DNA of 64,000 nucleotides from Hanleya hanleyi (taxonomy: Eukaryota > Mollusca > Polyplacophora > Lepidopleurida > Hanleyidae): contig JAVTVY010037269.1 of NCBI GenBank assembly GCA_036873755.1, positions 101,176 to 165,175 on the forward strand. Reading direction: 5' to 3'. The notes beneath the pieces are model-generated. The model ran no database searches. It saw nothing but the letters and a program-made list of their open reading frames with translations, and was not told the DNA's origin. Shown here in pieces: positions 10,714 to 23,103 of the stretch. Numbering within the stretch: position 1 is the first letter of the stretch; each line of letters begins with the position of its first letter. The position numbers were made by a program, and so were the translations under genes.

Positions 10714-11127
10714 CATGTACATTTGAATTATCATGACATCTTTTTGTTTTTGTCTGTTGTGAAAATTAATTTTAGTCGTTAAAAATTTGCACGATCTCAT
10801 TACTTTTACTACGCCATACAGTTTTATAATTTTTAGTGCATTTGACGTGTTAATGTTACCAACTGTACCTAAAATTTTTTTTTTTAATTTCTATGTAATT
10901 TTAGTTGAGTAAAATATGATGCACGATCTTAGTTATATTCAGTTTTATAATTCAAGTGTTTATAACATGTATATATGCCGTTAATATCTATACCTAAGTG
11001 TTTTTATTTATGTACAATCAGTTTATTAATATTTATATATATATATGTATGTGCTGTCGGAGCCTGTGAATGGGACTTGTTCCCGTAGGTTATCCTTGGA
11101 AATAAATAAATAAATAAATAAATAAAT
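9968..11127 (+). mobile_element. 5'-truncated non-LTR retrotransposon (CR1/Jockey-like) with AAAT tail
   Basis: The element keeps the C-terminal end of the reverse transcriptase ORF (9968-10713), a ~350-bp 3' untranslated region and a terminal (AAAT)n run at about 11100-11127. The last unique sequence is GGACTTGTTCCCGTAGG. A 3' microsatellite tail and loss of the 5' end are the normal signs of target-primed insertion. The 5' edge near 9960 is approximate. Confidence 0.75.
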
Positions 11128-12807
11128 TATTCCACTAATTGGTCAATTACACTTCACTGAATGACTAATCAGTAATTCAATTAATTGGTCAATTGCACTT
11201 TACTGAATGATTAATCAATAATTCGATTAATTTATGGTTTTCCAGTTCACAGCTCACCAGCTTATTCAATAACACGGTAACATATATTTGTGGTGATTGT
11301 TCAATAATTCTCAAATCACAACATTAATCTATTTCATAGAAATGTATTTTCAATCTAATAACAAATCAATTAATCACCTTATGATAATGAGAAATATAGA
11401 TATTTATTACATGAGAAAATAATGATATAACCTTCCAGCATTAATTCCTGGTGGGAATAATGAGGTGATCCCTCCACAATGATCTGATCAATACCATACT
11501 ATCGAGAAAGTGCAAAATATTACTTGTAAATTTCTCAATCAAATAATTGAGTTCTTCATAGGTTAAATTGGGAAGGAATATTTACTAAATCCAAACCTTT
11601 GTTTTTATTTCTAATATTTACGTTTGTCAGGACCTGGTAAACATTCTGTTTCCAGCTTTGGGTATTTAAACGCGGCTGAATCTGCTGTGGAAAGCATGTG
11701 ATTCTCCCTGTGTAAGACAGTCTTATGATGATTGGTGACAGGTATAGTTATAAGTATACATTTCTGGTGAAATATTCATGTCACTGTCTCTTTGGATGAA
11801 CTATTACCGATTTACAAAATATGTCTAGATATTGCTTCTTCATAAACTCACTCGTCAAGTTTGTAACACTCTCAACCATTTGAGCCAATAAGATCTATGT
11901 GTACTTAAAAAAAAAGCTGAGTTCGTATAGAGATACATGTAGAGACCATGTACATGTACCAGTCTATTACGCGGTTCATTTCCAGTGTATATCGTTTGTA
12001 CCTATCCTGCAATCGTGACAGTAATATTAAAACTGGAACTTGACGAGGTGACTTCGAGTTTGAACCATCATCACCTCGATATTTATTGATTTTGAATTAA
12101 GAATATGAACATTGAATAATATATATTGTTTATCAGCGTGGATCTTTATACCTATCGCACATACTGATTCAAATTAATCACGCATATAAGTATATAAATA
12201 ATATATATATTCACAAATCTTTCTTGTATATAGAATATATTTTTTTCTTGCAAATTGATCATGCCTTTACCTAATATGATGCAATGTTGAGCATGTGGCA
12301 GCTTCTAGCTGAATACGCCGAACATCACTGTTGGTCATGCATTGATTGTTTGTGCAGCGCGTTAGTGCTGCATGTAAGTGTACCTTCGGGGGTGGTGATT
12401 TATTCATTTTCAAGTTTTATTTGTATTTTTTATTTTATTTTTTATTATTATTATTTTATTTTTTTTGTATTTTTATTTATTGTTTTTTGTTTTCCGTACA
12501 TTATTTCTCATCTATATTTTCCATCTACCTATTTTTTTTAACCAAGAGTACATGCAAGTGTGCCACTGGGACTATGTATGTGCATGCGCCTATGATAACG
12601 TATATAACTTTGTCCATTTTTTCTTTTCTATCCCCCCCATAAGCAGTAAACAGCATTAACTTACTGAAAGACATCGCATATAATTTTTGTACAGACTGTA
12701 TTGTGATGTATTAAATAGGCTATTTTCCCAATTTATAATTAATAAATAAGGAACTCGGGAATCGGCCCTGTAAGTGACTATGTTGACTAAGTGTTCTCAT
12801 AACATGT
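11128..12807. other. AT-rich stretch, no gene recognised
   Basis: Contains an ATTCCACTAATTGGTCAATTACACTT-type short direct duplication at 11128-11230 (split by a few substitutions), and T-rich runs at 12416-12540. The open frames at 12284-12659 are low-complexity Phe/Tyr/Ile translations of these runs and are not supported as genes. Confidence 0.5.
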
Positions 12808-12848
12808 GTGTGAGTGAGTGTGAGTGAGTGTGTGTGTGTGTGTGTGTA
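12808..12848. repeat. TG-rich microsatellite
   Basis: TGTGAGTGAG units passing into (TG)n. Confidence 0.85.
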
Positions 12849-13065
12849 GGTTCCGGTATCTGTGTGAATTATGTTGACTACATGGAAACAGCTGTATTCT
12901 TTATTTTGGAATTTTACTCTATGCTGAATCGTTGGTATATTTTTTATTAAATTTTCACCAACACACTCATTGTTGCCTACCCAGAGTATTTTCTTGCATC
13001 AAGGTTGGTTGTTCAGTATTGGTACCCAGTAGAGTCTGAACCCAAGAACTTATCACTTATTAACA

Positions 13066-16000
13066 ATGGCTGACACCGTCAACATTGTTTCCATGAACTG
13101 TCAGGGATTGGCTGACAAGAAAAATAGGAAAGATGTTTTCCATTACTTTAAAAAGAAAAACGTTTCCATTGTCTGCCTACAGGACACGCACAGTGACAAG
13201 GACTATGATATTAAGCAAGACTGGAATCATCATGCCTGGGTAAGCCCCTTCTCTTCTAGATCACGCGGTGTAATGATATTATTATATAATAATTTTGATT
13301 ATAAAGTTCAGATTCTCAAGGGAACTATATAATTTTAAGTATTGAGAGTTCTGAAGTTCCAGTCACATTGGTTAGTTTATATGGCCCAAATACGGACAAA
13401 CCTGCATTTTGTAATACTATCAACAGAAAAATAGAGAACATCGGGAATCCATCAGTAATAATATGCGGCGATTGGAACCTTGTTCTAAATCCATCGATTG
13501 ATACCTATAACTACAAACATATAAACAACCCGAATGCCAGACAAACTGTGCTAAACACCATGAAGGATAATGACTATATCGATGTCTGGAGAATCTTACA
13601 TGAAACGGATAGAAGATATACATGGAGGCGCAAGAACCCAACACAACAGGCAAGATTAGATTTTTTTGTCGTTAGCACGGATATATTTAACATAACAACT
13701 GACGCCCAAATTTTACCGGGATACAAAACTGATCATTCGGCCATAACAGTAAAATGCAAATTTACAAACTCCGATCGAGGTAGAGGCAATTGGAAATTAA
13801 ATTGTTCCCTGTTGAAGGACAAATCTTACTTAGATTTGGTAAAGTCAATAATCAATGAAACACCAGAAGAATATTCGTTGTTACCATTTGAACGTGAATA
13901 TCTAACTAACATACCCAAAGAAGATCTTCAACTTTGTATAAATGACCAACTTTTCCTGGATAAAATGCTTATGAAAATTAGGGGGGCAACAATCAAATAT
14001 TCTTCAATAAAAAAGAAAAAGGAAGAGAAGAAACAACTGGACTTGGAAAATGAAATAGAAGAACTAGAAAAGGAAATTCAAGAAAACTAGGAAAGGTTGA
14101 AAACTAGTAAAATAGATCTCCAGTTACTCAGAAACAAGCAAATGGATGGTATAATAGCACGGACGAAGGCGAAAAATATCGAATCCAGAGAAAGACCAAT
14201 AAAATATTGTTTAGGTTGAGTAATGCACTAAAACAAATGAAGAATGGAAAGAGTCCCGGACTCGATGGCTTCCCCGCAGACTTTTACAAAGTATTTTGGA
14301 AAGATACAGGTCATTTTGTTCTGAGGTCAATTAACTATGGGTTCGAGAGGGGGGAATTATCAATAACACAAAACAAGGGGTAATTACTTGTCTCCCTAAA
14401 CCAAATAAGGCCAGAAACTTTCTAAAGAACAGGCGTCCTATAACGCTTTTAAATGTGAATTACAAATTAATAAGTTCTTATATTGCCAATAGATTGAAAA
14501 CAGTATTAGATATTTTGATCCAGGAGGACCAGAAGGGGTGTATACGAGGACGATATATAGGCGAAAACATTCGTCTCATCTAAGACATACTTTTCGAGAC
14601 AAAAGAGAGAAATATACCTGACTTACTTCTATTGATAGACTTCGAAAAGGCTTTTGATTCTGTTTCTTGGAACTTCATCAGCGAACTATCAAAAAACCCT
14701 AAATTTCGGCGAAACTTTCCTAAAATGGATAAAAATGTTTTTTACAGATATAAGTACTTCTGTTATACAAAATGGAAATATGTCACAATTTTTCTCCATA
14801 AACTGTCGCTGTAGGCAAGGTGACCCAATTTCACCATATATTTTTCTGTTATGCACAGATGTCCTTGGCAGTTTAATCAGGAACAATGACAAAATAAAAG
14901 GGATAGACATAGCAGGAACAATTTTCAAGATCAGTCAATATGCTGATGATACTCAACTAATCCTTGATGGTTCTGAAGAGTCTTTGAGAGAAGCTCTTAA
15001 ATGCTTAAAAATACTTTATAAATTTTCTGGACTAAAGATAAACATAGAAAAAACAAAATCTGTATGGATAGGTTCTGTGTCTGGTGCTGATTTAAAGCTT
15101 TGTACTGAGGTGAGTCTCGACTGGGTGAATGATATCACGCTACTGGGCATAAACTTTTCCACAGTTAGATTTTACGATATATGGAAAATCAATTACCTTG
15201 CCAGAGTAGAAGATCTTCAAAAAGAACTCCAGAAGTAGAGATTACGAAACTTGACACTATTAGAAAAAATTACAGTCATAAAATCCCTTGAAATGTCCAA
15301 ACTGATACACCTTTTTCTTGCTTTGCCAAACCCCCGTGATCATGTCATAGTTGATATAAATTCTTTACTTTTCAAATTCCTATGGAACAATGGGCCAGAC
15401 AGAATTAAAAGAGTTCAACTTACTCGTGACTATGAATTTGGTGGACTTAGGATGTTAAATTTACTTCCTTTTATACAGTCGCTAAAAGTTTCCTGGATAA
15501 GAAGGCTCGTCCTAAAAACTCATAAATGGAATAAACTTTTCGATTCAGATTGCTACGACGCCATCTTCACCTTAGGAGCAGAATCCATTAAAAATATCAT
15601 GAAAAATATTAAAAACCCATTTTGGTTAGATACCTTGAAAGCATGGCAGTCTTTGCAACGGAAATTAAAGCCAGAAAAAATTGAGGATTTAATAAACGAA
15701 CCATTATGGTATAATTTAAATTTCGCTCATCCAAACTTTTTTATAGAAAACTGTTATACGAGAAAAGTTAGATTTGTTCGAGATTTACTAGGAAGTGATG
15801 GTTATATATTAAGATTTACTGAATTTAAAATGAAGTATAACATTAAAGGCACTTTCATGGATTTTAATAGATTGGTAAAGAACATCCCAAAACAATGGTT
15901 GGATACATGCAAATGTAAGGATGTTGATATGCAGTTGTTTAATCCGGTAATCTCCTTTCATTTCCGGATATTGGCGAAGCAGGAAAAGGGTTGTAGATGT

Positions 16001-16586
16001 TTTTATGATATTCCAAACGCCGAATCGGTGGCAATTCCGATCGCCATGGAAGATGGGAAAAGTTCTTGAACATGAGAAATAAAGTTAATTGGAAAAAGTT
16101 CTTTTCCTCAACATTTCGCTGTAGAAATTATACTAAACTAAGGGATATACAATATAAAATATTACATAGGATTGTCCCCACGAAATCTTTCCTTACAAAA
16201 ATTGGGCTTATCAGTGAGAACAAATGTGACTTCTGTGGAAATGAAACCGAAACTATTTACGGATTGAATGCTCAGTAGTGAAAAAGCTCTGGATAGACTT
16301 GCACGAATGGCTTGCACGTATTGGCAAACTGAAGGGGTCCATAACTGTGGATAAAATTATACTTGGCTGGGATAAAGACCAATGTATCTTAAATACATTC
16401 ATGGCGTTAACCAAACTCTATATATTCGAAAGCAAGGGACGAAACACGGGTCTCCATATTTATGGTTTATTACATCGATTTAATAGCCAATATATTGCAG
16501 AAAAGTTAATTGCCATGACGTCACATTCTATGGACCGCTTCAGAAACAAATGGTGCCTTTTTATAGATTATTTTCAAGCCATGTGA
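13066..16586 (+). pseudogene. ORF2-type protein (AP endonuclease + RT) of the L1/Tx1-like LINE
   Basis: Order of pieces: endonuclease N-terminus at 13066-13332 (NIVSMNCQGL, CLQDTHS); rest of the endonuclease at 13368-14090 (VSLYGPN, IICGDWN, LDFFVVS, TDHSAI); RT motif A near 14632 (LIDFEKAFDSVSW); RT at 14654-15238 with GDPISPYIF and QYADDTQLIL (motif C); a long C-terminal part at 15251-16069; then a zinc-like CDFCGNE near 16230 and its continuation at 16278-16586. At least five frame breaks are present, and 14095-14630 is poorly open. The enzyme would nick DNA and copy its own RNA, but this copy is inactive. APE type and motif C point to the L1/Tx1 group; exact clade not tested. Confidence 0.8.
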
Positions 16587-16890
16587 TGTGACTTCACATT
16601 TGGTGTTTTGAAAATACATTAGATATTGGCATATTCCATCCTATTGACTTTCCGCGTAAAATATATATGGCGTGAACAGAATGAATGTTGAGAGTGGGTG
16701 TGAATATATATATATATATATGTATATTTATTGCTTTCTGGTAGTTTAAGGTTATCAAAGCTAGGAAGCCTTTTGTCTTTACTCTGCAATGTAATTTTGC
16801 TTCCATTTTGAGATATTGCATGTATATGTATATACCATGTATGTTAGTAATAATAAGAATAAAAAAAACAAAAACAGAAAACAAAAACAT
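13066..16890 (+). mobile_element. Degenerate L1/Tx1-like LINE
   Basis: The coding region 13066-16586 carries an endonuclease and an RT. A 3' untranslated part follows, ending in an A-rich stretch at 16858-16890. The 5' untranslated region probably reaches back towards 12850, but its edge is not visible. Confidence 0.75.
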
Positions 16891-17393
16891 TCTATTTCCA
16901 TTTACTTGATTTTACCTGCATTAGCTGTACATCTGTAGCCTTTACTAGACCATACCAAAAGCACCAACATACAGTGGGTAGATGGGCACCTCTGCCTGAA
17001 TAAATGTAGAAATTTATAAATAAAACACTAAATATGCTTGTATATATAGCCACTTCATGTTGCGCTATATCATTGCGTAACTTAAACCAGGGACAGAAAC
17101 TTATCTCGTGCATCAGCTATACAAGGATGATATTACCTTGAAATCTAGATTATAAGATGTGTAACACTTAGTTATGAAAACTGTCGGAACAATCAATTAT
17201 ATAACTGTTTTGTTACATGTCTTATCAATATAGCAGGGCTGACGTGAGCTGAAATGGTCTAATTCCACGTGCTCTGAATGTAAGCACCCGACCTCTGTTC
17301 CAGGAACACCTGTCGCTTAACATAATATTGGCAATCGGACATGAAGAGAGACATTAGTATGAAATGTTTTCTACATAAACAAGATTTTGGGTT
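16891..17393. other. Stretch without recognisable gene
   Basis: AT-rich non-coding sequence between the LINE tail and the GPCR fragment. Nothing recognised. Confidence 0.5.
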
Positions 17394-17511
17394 TTGCAAT
17401 TTTCGCAGATCAGTGAGCGGAAAGGACATCGATATTTACTAAACCTCCCTGAAGAAGGCAAAAAGAAGAGGCAACACATTCCATGCCTGTCACATGTGCT
17501 ATCAGCAATTC

Positions 17512-17817
17512 CCCGTTACATTGCACTGATTATTGTGACAGCCGTAAATAACGCCACTTTTATTCATACAATTTTGAAACAGAGACATCTTCAGACAGTG
17601 ACTAACCGGATACTCTTGTCCTTGGCTCTCGGAGATTTTCTCACGGGCGCAATTATTGCTCCTCTCACTTTGGTCGTGCTTGATGTTCCGGCGAAGGTAT
17701 CCATGTTTCGTGTAATCATGGTGAGTTTCCTTCTTTGTTGCCTTCACGTCACTGCGTACCATTTTCTTTTAGTGTCCATGGAGCGGTACATTACAATAGT
17801 ATATCCTCTGCGCTATG
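17512..17817 (+). pseudogene. GPCR paralogue, 5' half (TM1 to start of second inner loop)
   Basis: From YIALIIV to MERYITIVYPLRY the translation matches the intact receptor at 7900 with only scattered changes, and no frameshift is seen. Homology stops at PLRY, after TM3. The next ~230 bp are A-rich and unrelated. The N-terminus differs too: the frame can be read back to about 17394, but that part does not match the intact gene. The missing second half lies 6.1 kb away at 23966-24560 in the same orientation, so this is one gene split by inserted DNA. Confidence 0.85.
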
Positions 17818-18044
17818 GCCAAGACCCCCCAATATTTTCAGCAAAAAAAAACATACGCACACAAAACCAAACAAAAAAAGCAGAGAGAGAAAAAAAAATA
17901 AAAAAATAAAAAACGATAGAGTAAAGTGAAAAAAATGCAGATTTTACTTTCTAATAAGCATGAAGGGCACAAGAAAAAAATTCATTAACATTTATAAGGT
18001 GACCTTTATTCGGCTCCCTAACAAGTAGAAACAAATTTGTGTAC
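17818..18044. other. A-rich linker between GPCR fragment and Naiad fragment
   Basis: Runs of A, otherwise featureless. Confidence 0.5.
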
Positions 18045-18259
18045 ATTATTGCAGAATCTTATAAAACATATCTATGCGACCAAGCGCCTCCAGTGAAAGT
18101 TTCTCAAATTTGGCGATACATATCGCATGCCGACAGCAAAATACGAGTGCAGCGTGCAAGATTTATGGCGTACGTTTCTTAACTTCTGTTTAATTCCGTT
18201 GAACCCGGAGCTAGGGCCGTATCAACCCAAGTATTTTAAGTTCCTGATGATGTCCATAT
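18045..18259 (+). mobile_element. Naiad fragment (+), left part of an interrupted copy
   Basis: Matches the RT C-terminus and start of the 3' untranslated region (TTTCTCAAATTTGGCGATAC, CAGCGTGCAAGAT, GAACCCGGAGCTAGGGCCGT). It stops at CATAT at 18259. The next element bases (TATGAACAG) reappear at 22499. Confidence 0.8.
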
Positions 18260-18323
18260 TGTGAAATATGGAATTTCTGAGCAACCATACAATTACGTAA
18301 AGTTCGACTTTTCAGTGACCAAC

Positions 18324-18919
18324 TTTATATAATTTGTGTGAATGCAACCTTAATATATTATGATGTATTTTGACAAAACTATTTCCGAGATTCCATTTCC
18401 TGACCTTTTAGGTCAGGTTTTTTGTATACATAAACAGTTATATAACTTCAACTTATATAGATAATATAGAGACTGGTTGTGTAACTGCACTGGAATTGTA
18501 CTTTGTGGATCCCGAATTTGATGTGCGTGTTTAGATAATGAGACAGATAGCCGAGCGGGAAGTCACAACTGCGCTGAAGATTTGACGAGTTAGTTTCGAG
18601 TTAGCTTGATCCTGCAATGTACTAGCATTGTATATATAGAAATGACCGACGTGTACAGGCAGACTAACTCAACATCATGTCTCGATGATAGATGTACCAT
18701 CTCCAGTTTTGAAAGACATTTACAAATGGTCTGATGTTAATGAAGCTGTGTTGATCTGCCTGCCGAATGCCGCCGATCATTCCTAAGTTAGGTGGAATGA
18801 ATTTACAATAAATCTGGGTTTTACAGACACCATCACCCGAGTCAACAGATGACCTTGCGTTATAATATCTAGGATCGCACACAAGCCCTTGTCGTCTTGA
18901 GGACCGAAAATTCTATAAT
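18324..18919 (+). repeat. Direct repeat A (left), with tRNA-like box A and TATA-like motif
   Basis: Nearly the same sequence as 21802-22499, apart from about 110 bp missing here near 18805. It starts TTTATATAATTTGTGTG and ends GACCGAAAATTCTATAAT. It contains TAGCCGAGCGG at 18548-18558, which fits a pol III box A, with a weak box-B-like TTTCGAGTT downstream. TATATATA lies at 18631-18638 and AATAAA near 18810. Whether it is a SINE-like repeat or an LTR-like end cannot be decided. It lacks TG...CA ends. Confidence 0.7.
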
Positions 18920-19030
18920 GGCGAGCGTTGCTTGAGGATAAAATTTTTTTTTTAATACAACTACAACATCATTAGACGACAGCTTCAGACGATCGACTTA
19001 GGACACTGAGAGTACTAACTTTTGAACAAA

Positions 19031-21107
19031 ATGGCTGAGCCAGTAAAAGTGCAGGAGCTCCCGGCCATTGCTCAAGACATCACGAAACTTGTGGACAATC
19101 TACGGACTGATATTCAGGCCAAGGACAATCGTCAATTGCAAAGAGAACAGGTAAAGGACCTTTCTTCCTTTTTGCACCAGCTGAGGTATTGCAGACGGTA
19201 AGTCACTGAAAGGGTGACTGGCGAAAACATTTGCTGCCCTTGTTTGTTGGCCATTGTGAAGTGTGATCTTGTTCAACTCCTCGTGTGAGTTCTTCTTGAA
19301 CTGCCTTGTAATTCTGACTGGGCGGAATTCCAAACTGATGTGTACAACTGCCATGAGTAATGTCCATCATTTCAGTGATGAGATCGACCCAAACACCGTT
19401 CCTTCCTACAACAGCGGCATGTTTCTCCTTTTTCTTAGTGACGTGACAGCGTGTGTCAGAAACCTCTGGAACGAATCCATTCCGTCGATACAATATTTAC
19501 AGGTACAGTTCGATTCGTTTCACTTAACAGAGCCTTATACCTGGCTATAGTGATTGAACGTAACTGTGTTGTGATATATTTTCTGCCTGGACTTCCCTGA
19601 ACTTTCTGTCTGGCGTTGTGACTTTCTCACTGATTGACAATATTGCGTGTGATGAACGGCTTTTAATTTACAGAAATGGGTCATGCCCCAACGAACTCTG
19701 AGACATTGTATTCTCATAACTTTCTTGGAACATTCTGGACTGAATCCTCAGACAGGTTGGTAACATGTATTGAACGATCATGTTATATGTGCCATGATAA
19801 TGCCTTATATGAAATGTTGACATCTGTCGTATATTGTGCACGTTCTGTTTTGTTTATTATCGATAATGCTGCATGCCCAGTGAAGTTGGTCAAATAAATC
19901 AGTGGTAAAACTGGTAGATTGCATGAATTTTGCGAGTGGTAAATTTAGTGATTTGCAAATTGGTAAATTTGCAAATCACTAAATTTACCACTCCGCCTTT
20001 GAACTTTGGATGAAAATATTGTGATGTGGTTCCACAATGATTTTTTATTATGACATTTATCGCGATCAGTTTCCATAATAGCTAGTGTAGCTGATAAGCT
20101 AAACACTTCACGCATTTGGGCTGAATGGAACTAAGATTATCGCCTGTGTTGAAAGGTCCTTGATGCACTGAGTACATATACGTACTAGTGATTGTAGCAT
20201 ATAAATGCTAGGTATAGGTTATGGAAGCCTGGTTAGTGTCGTATGACGAGCACTTACAATCCCCGTTTAGGCTATAGGAGCTTGGATATTTGTGAAAATG
20301 TGGTTATTTGTTTATATCATCCTGATTTTTTATTATTATTGTTTGGATCCTCAGATATAAGTCTAAGATGTTGAATGACAAATTGGGTTCAATTAACACG
20401 TATTGACAACTTCCTTAAGTGCAGTACATATTGTGTCCGTGTCAACCATAAAACTTCTCGCTTTCATACTGAGTAACATAAGGTCCTAATATTAACCTTT
20501 GACGATGAGGTATATGCATTAGCACTGACCATGCTAGAGAAATCTGATCCTGGGTGGTACCCATGGAAAATGTTTGAGACATAACCACAGGATAATTGTG
20601 TCTGTGTTTGAACATATTTGTTGCAACAATATTGAAATACCATGCAGTGGTATGAATTGGACAATGTGTGTTATCATTTTGTGCAGACTTCGTTTGTCAT
20701 AAATGATCGAGTTTCCCTATGTGAATCCTTTCTACTGACATCATAATCATTTTTCTTGCAATGAACTGGTATGTTAATTCCGTTTCGGAATAAGTGTATT
20801 TACTGGTGTGGACTGGAAGTTAGAGTCTGATACTCTCGATTCTAAAGAATTCTCATTCCTTGCAGATAGGATTCAAATGCCTAACACTTCCATTCCCAAC
20901 CTCTTGAACGTTACCAGAATTATTACCCGTTTGGATGCCACTCCTTGGCAAGCATTGAATATGACAATTGATGTATCGGCGCGTGACATTTTGACGTGTA
21001 TTTCTTTCACCATGGTTTTGTTGGGTACCCTTGTTGCGATTTTGTATATCTTTTGTACACGTTATACTCTGTATAGATATTGTTCTCAATTTTGTTTCAC
21101 CCGGTGA
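19031..21107 (+). CDS. Four-exon gene for a 205-aa protein with one C-terminal membrane helix
   Basis: Exons: 19031-19197, 19376-19502, 19674-19755 and 20866-21107 (TGA stop). Introns use GTAAGT/TTTCAG, GTACAG/TTACAG and GTTGGT/CCTTGCAG. Phases 2, 0 and 1 join without a stop, and another donor-like site at 19151 would give a stop. The start ACAAAATGG fits an animal Kozak context. The protein opens MAEPVKVQELPAIAQD with a charged amphipathic region (residues 1-55). A mixed middle follows (NLWNESIPSIQYLQ). Near residues 168-190 is a helix (LTCISFTMVLLGTLVAILYIF) with about 16 residues after it, including several Cys and Arg. No signal peptide is seen, so tail-anchoring is likely. I recognise no family. 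It lies between direct repeats A and A'. Confidence 0.65.
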
Positions 21108-21801
21108 CATTGGAATGCATGACCTGCCACTAGACAGTGCTCTGGAGACTGCTCTACGTGACCCTGTTTTTCCATCCTTGTATCCTCCTTTGTAATGTAT
21201 TTTTTTGTTTTTAATTCTTTCCTAACTCTTGCCATCGGGTGTGCGTTTTCATGCATGAAACGTACTCTCACTTGAGGCCAAGTTCTGGTGTATTGGTTGC
21301 GGCTGAATTGATCACTCATGCAGTTTCTAGCACCACTTCTTCCCGTCTTCTTATTATATTTCTCTTTTGTTTATTTTTTGTTTAACTGTTTTGACATTTT
21401 CATGTATTTTGTTTTATTTTGGTAAACTATTTTGGATTTGAAGCTGAGGTACTCGAAGGATTTTCCAGCGATTGCTTTGACTTTGTGTCATCTGTTGGCA
21501 CATTATTTTGACATGCGCACACTTGCAGTGTGACTGGCACGTTATGTCACATACCTAGAGTATTTCCATTGACAAATTTTGGTAAATATGGCATTCTGAC
21601 CTTACGCTATGAACATGGTCTATGGTAATTGAATAATTGTTTACGATATTTGACTTATATTGCGGATAATGAACTCAGCTAAGTATACGGCCTATTCTCT
21701 GAAATTTGGATATCATTTTAGTGAGTTATGCATGCTGTTTTTCTACTTTGAATGAACTAAATTCTCCGATAATATCATTCATCTTCCATTTCTGGATTTT
21801 T
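21108..21801 (+). other. 3' flank of the four-exon gene
   Basis: T-rich, with no second gene seen. No convincing AATAAA close to the stop. A GTGACA directly overlapping the stop could be a further splice donor, but no next exon was found. Confidence 0.45.
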
Positions 21802-22499
21802 TTTATATAATTTGTGTGCATGCAACCTTAATATATTATGATGTGTTTTGACAAAACTATTTCCGAGATTCCATTTCATGACCTTTTAGGTCAGTTTATT
21901 TTTGTATACATAAACAGTTATATAACTTCAATTTATATGGATAATATAGAGAACGGTTGTGTAACTGCACTGGAATTGTGAATCCCGAATTTGATGTGCA
22001 TGTTTAGATAATGAGACAGATGGCCGAGCGGGAAGTCACAACTGCACTGAAGATTTGACGAGTTAGCTTCGAGTTAGCTTGACCCTGTAATGTACTAGCA
22101 TTGTATATATAGAAATGACCGACGTGTACAGGCAGACTAACCATTATGTCTCGATGATAGATGTACCATCTCCAGTTTTGAAAGACATTTACAAATGGTC
22201 TGATACAATTTACAATATGCTGTGCTAGTCTGCCTGCCGAATGCTGCCGATCATTCCTAAGTTAGGTGGAATGAGTTTACAATACATCGGCTTAATATTC
22301 AACAGACATGAACGTTTTTGTTGTATCCGGTCTCATTTAAAGAGGCTATCAAGTCTTCGAGACATCTCGTACGTCAAAACTGGAATCTATTATCTGGGTT
22401 TTATAGACACCATCACCCGAGTCAACAGACGAGCTTGCGTTATAATATCTAGGATCGCGCACAAGCCCTTGTCGTCTTGAAGACCGAAAATTCTATAAT
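21802..22499 (+). repeat. Direct repeat A' (right)
   Basis: Longer partner of 18324-18919. It keeps ~110 bp (about 22278-22390) missing on the left, box A TGGCCGAGCGG at 22021-22031 and TATATATA at 22104-22111. Its last bases, TTCTATA, coincide with the edge of the insertion. Confidence 0.7.
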
Positions 22500-23000
22500 A
22501 TGAACAGTAGCAATCGAAGCGTGACGGGCTAAGTGAGTGAATAAATATGATTCAATGTCGTTTTCAACACTATTTCAGTCATATCACGACGTTTGGTCGT
22601 AAACACACCTGGAAACCACACCAGTAGGGTCATGTTTGTTCTGACACCAGAGATCCCTCGGGTGGGGTCATATTCCTTTTCACACCCGGTAACCCCACCG
22701 GTGCCCAGTTGGTCGCCTATTACGTGACCGATACATCATATGCTAGCTAACGACTTTGCAACGAAAATTACATGGATTAAGAATATTAATCCGATACGAA
22801 TTTGAAACTTTTAGAACCTCGTGATGTCTTGCCGGAACTATTGACCGCTTCTCTCTCTTGCATTTTTATGTATAGTATGAATTTTTCTTCTTCTTGAATT
22901 TGGTGCTAATGCTGTTATATGTATCAGGCCTTTGGATTATGGACGGGGAAATTCTTTAATGGACGACGGCTGAATATTGACTGACGGACTAAACGCTTGT
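22498..23000 (+). mobile_element. Naiad fragment (+), right part, with 3' terminus
   Basis: Continues the element interrupted at 18259: TATGAACAG, then ATCGAAGCGTGAC. It is broken by a short repeat at 22526-22728 and resumes with GATACATCAT at about 22727. It ends with the family terminus (TTAATGGACGACGGCTGAAT, ACGCTTGTATT) at about 23000. Confidence 0.8.
22526..22728 (+). mobile_element. Short interspersed repeat, copy b, nested in the Naiad fragment
   Basis: Has AAGTGAGTGAATAAATATGATTCAATGTCG, a 15-20 base match to copy a, then CAACACTATTTCAGTCA and GTCGCCTATTACGTGAC. The flanking Naiad sequence (GTGAC and GATACATC) is continuous without it, which defines it as a separate insertion. Confidence 0.6.
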
Positions 23001-23103
23001 ATTTCGATTGGAATGATATTTAATATTTAAATTATTTATTCTTCCGAAATTCATCATTTGCTGACGGCGAATATTTGAAAAAAATGTTGTGAGAAACAGC
23101 AAA

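Larger units (their letters stand above)
18260..22497 (+). mobile_element. ~4.24-kb insertion carrying a four-exon gene and two direct repeats
   Basis: Naiad sequence is contiguous in element order across this block: left flank ends CCATAT, right flank resumes ATATGAACAG. ATAT could be a 4-bp target duplication. Inside are repeat A (18324-18919), the four-exon gene (19031-21107) and repeat A' (21802-22499, which ends at the right edge). There are no clear terminal inverted repeats and no transposase or RT that I recognise. It may be a new kind of mobile unit, a retro-element with LTR-like repeats, or a segmental insertion. Confidence 0.5.

Noticed and set aside
12284..12659. Overlapping hydrophobic ORFs as a membrane protein
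   Set aside because: They translate a T-rich low-complexity run in several frames.
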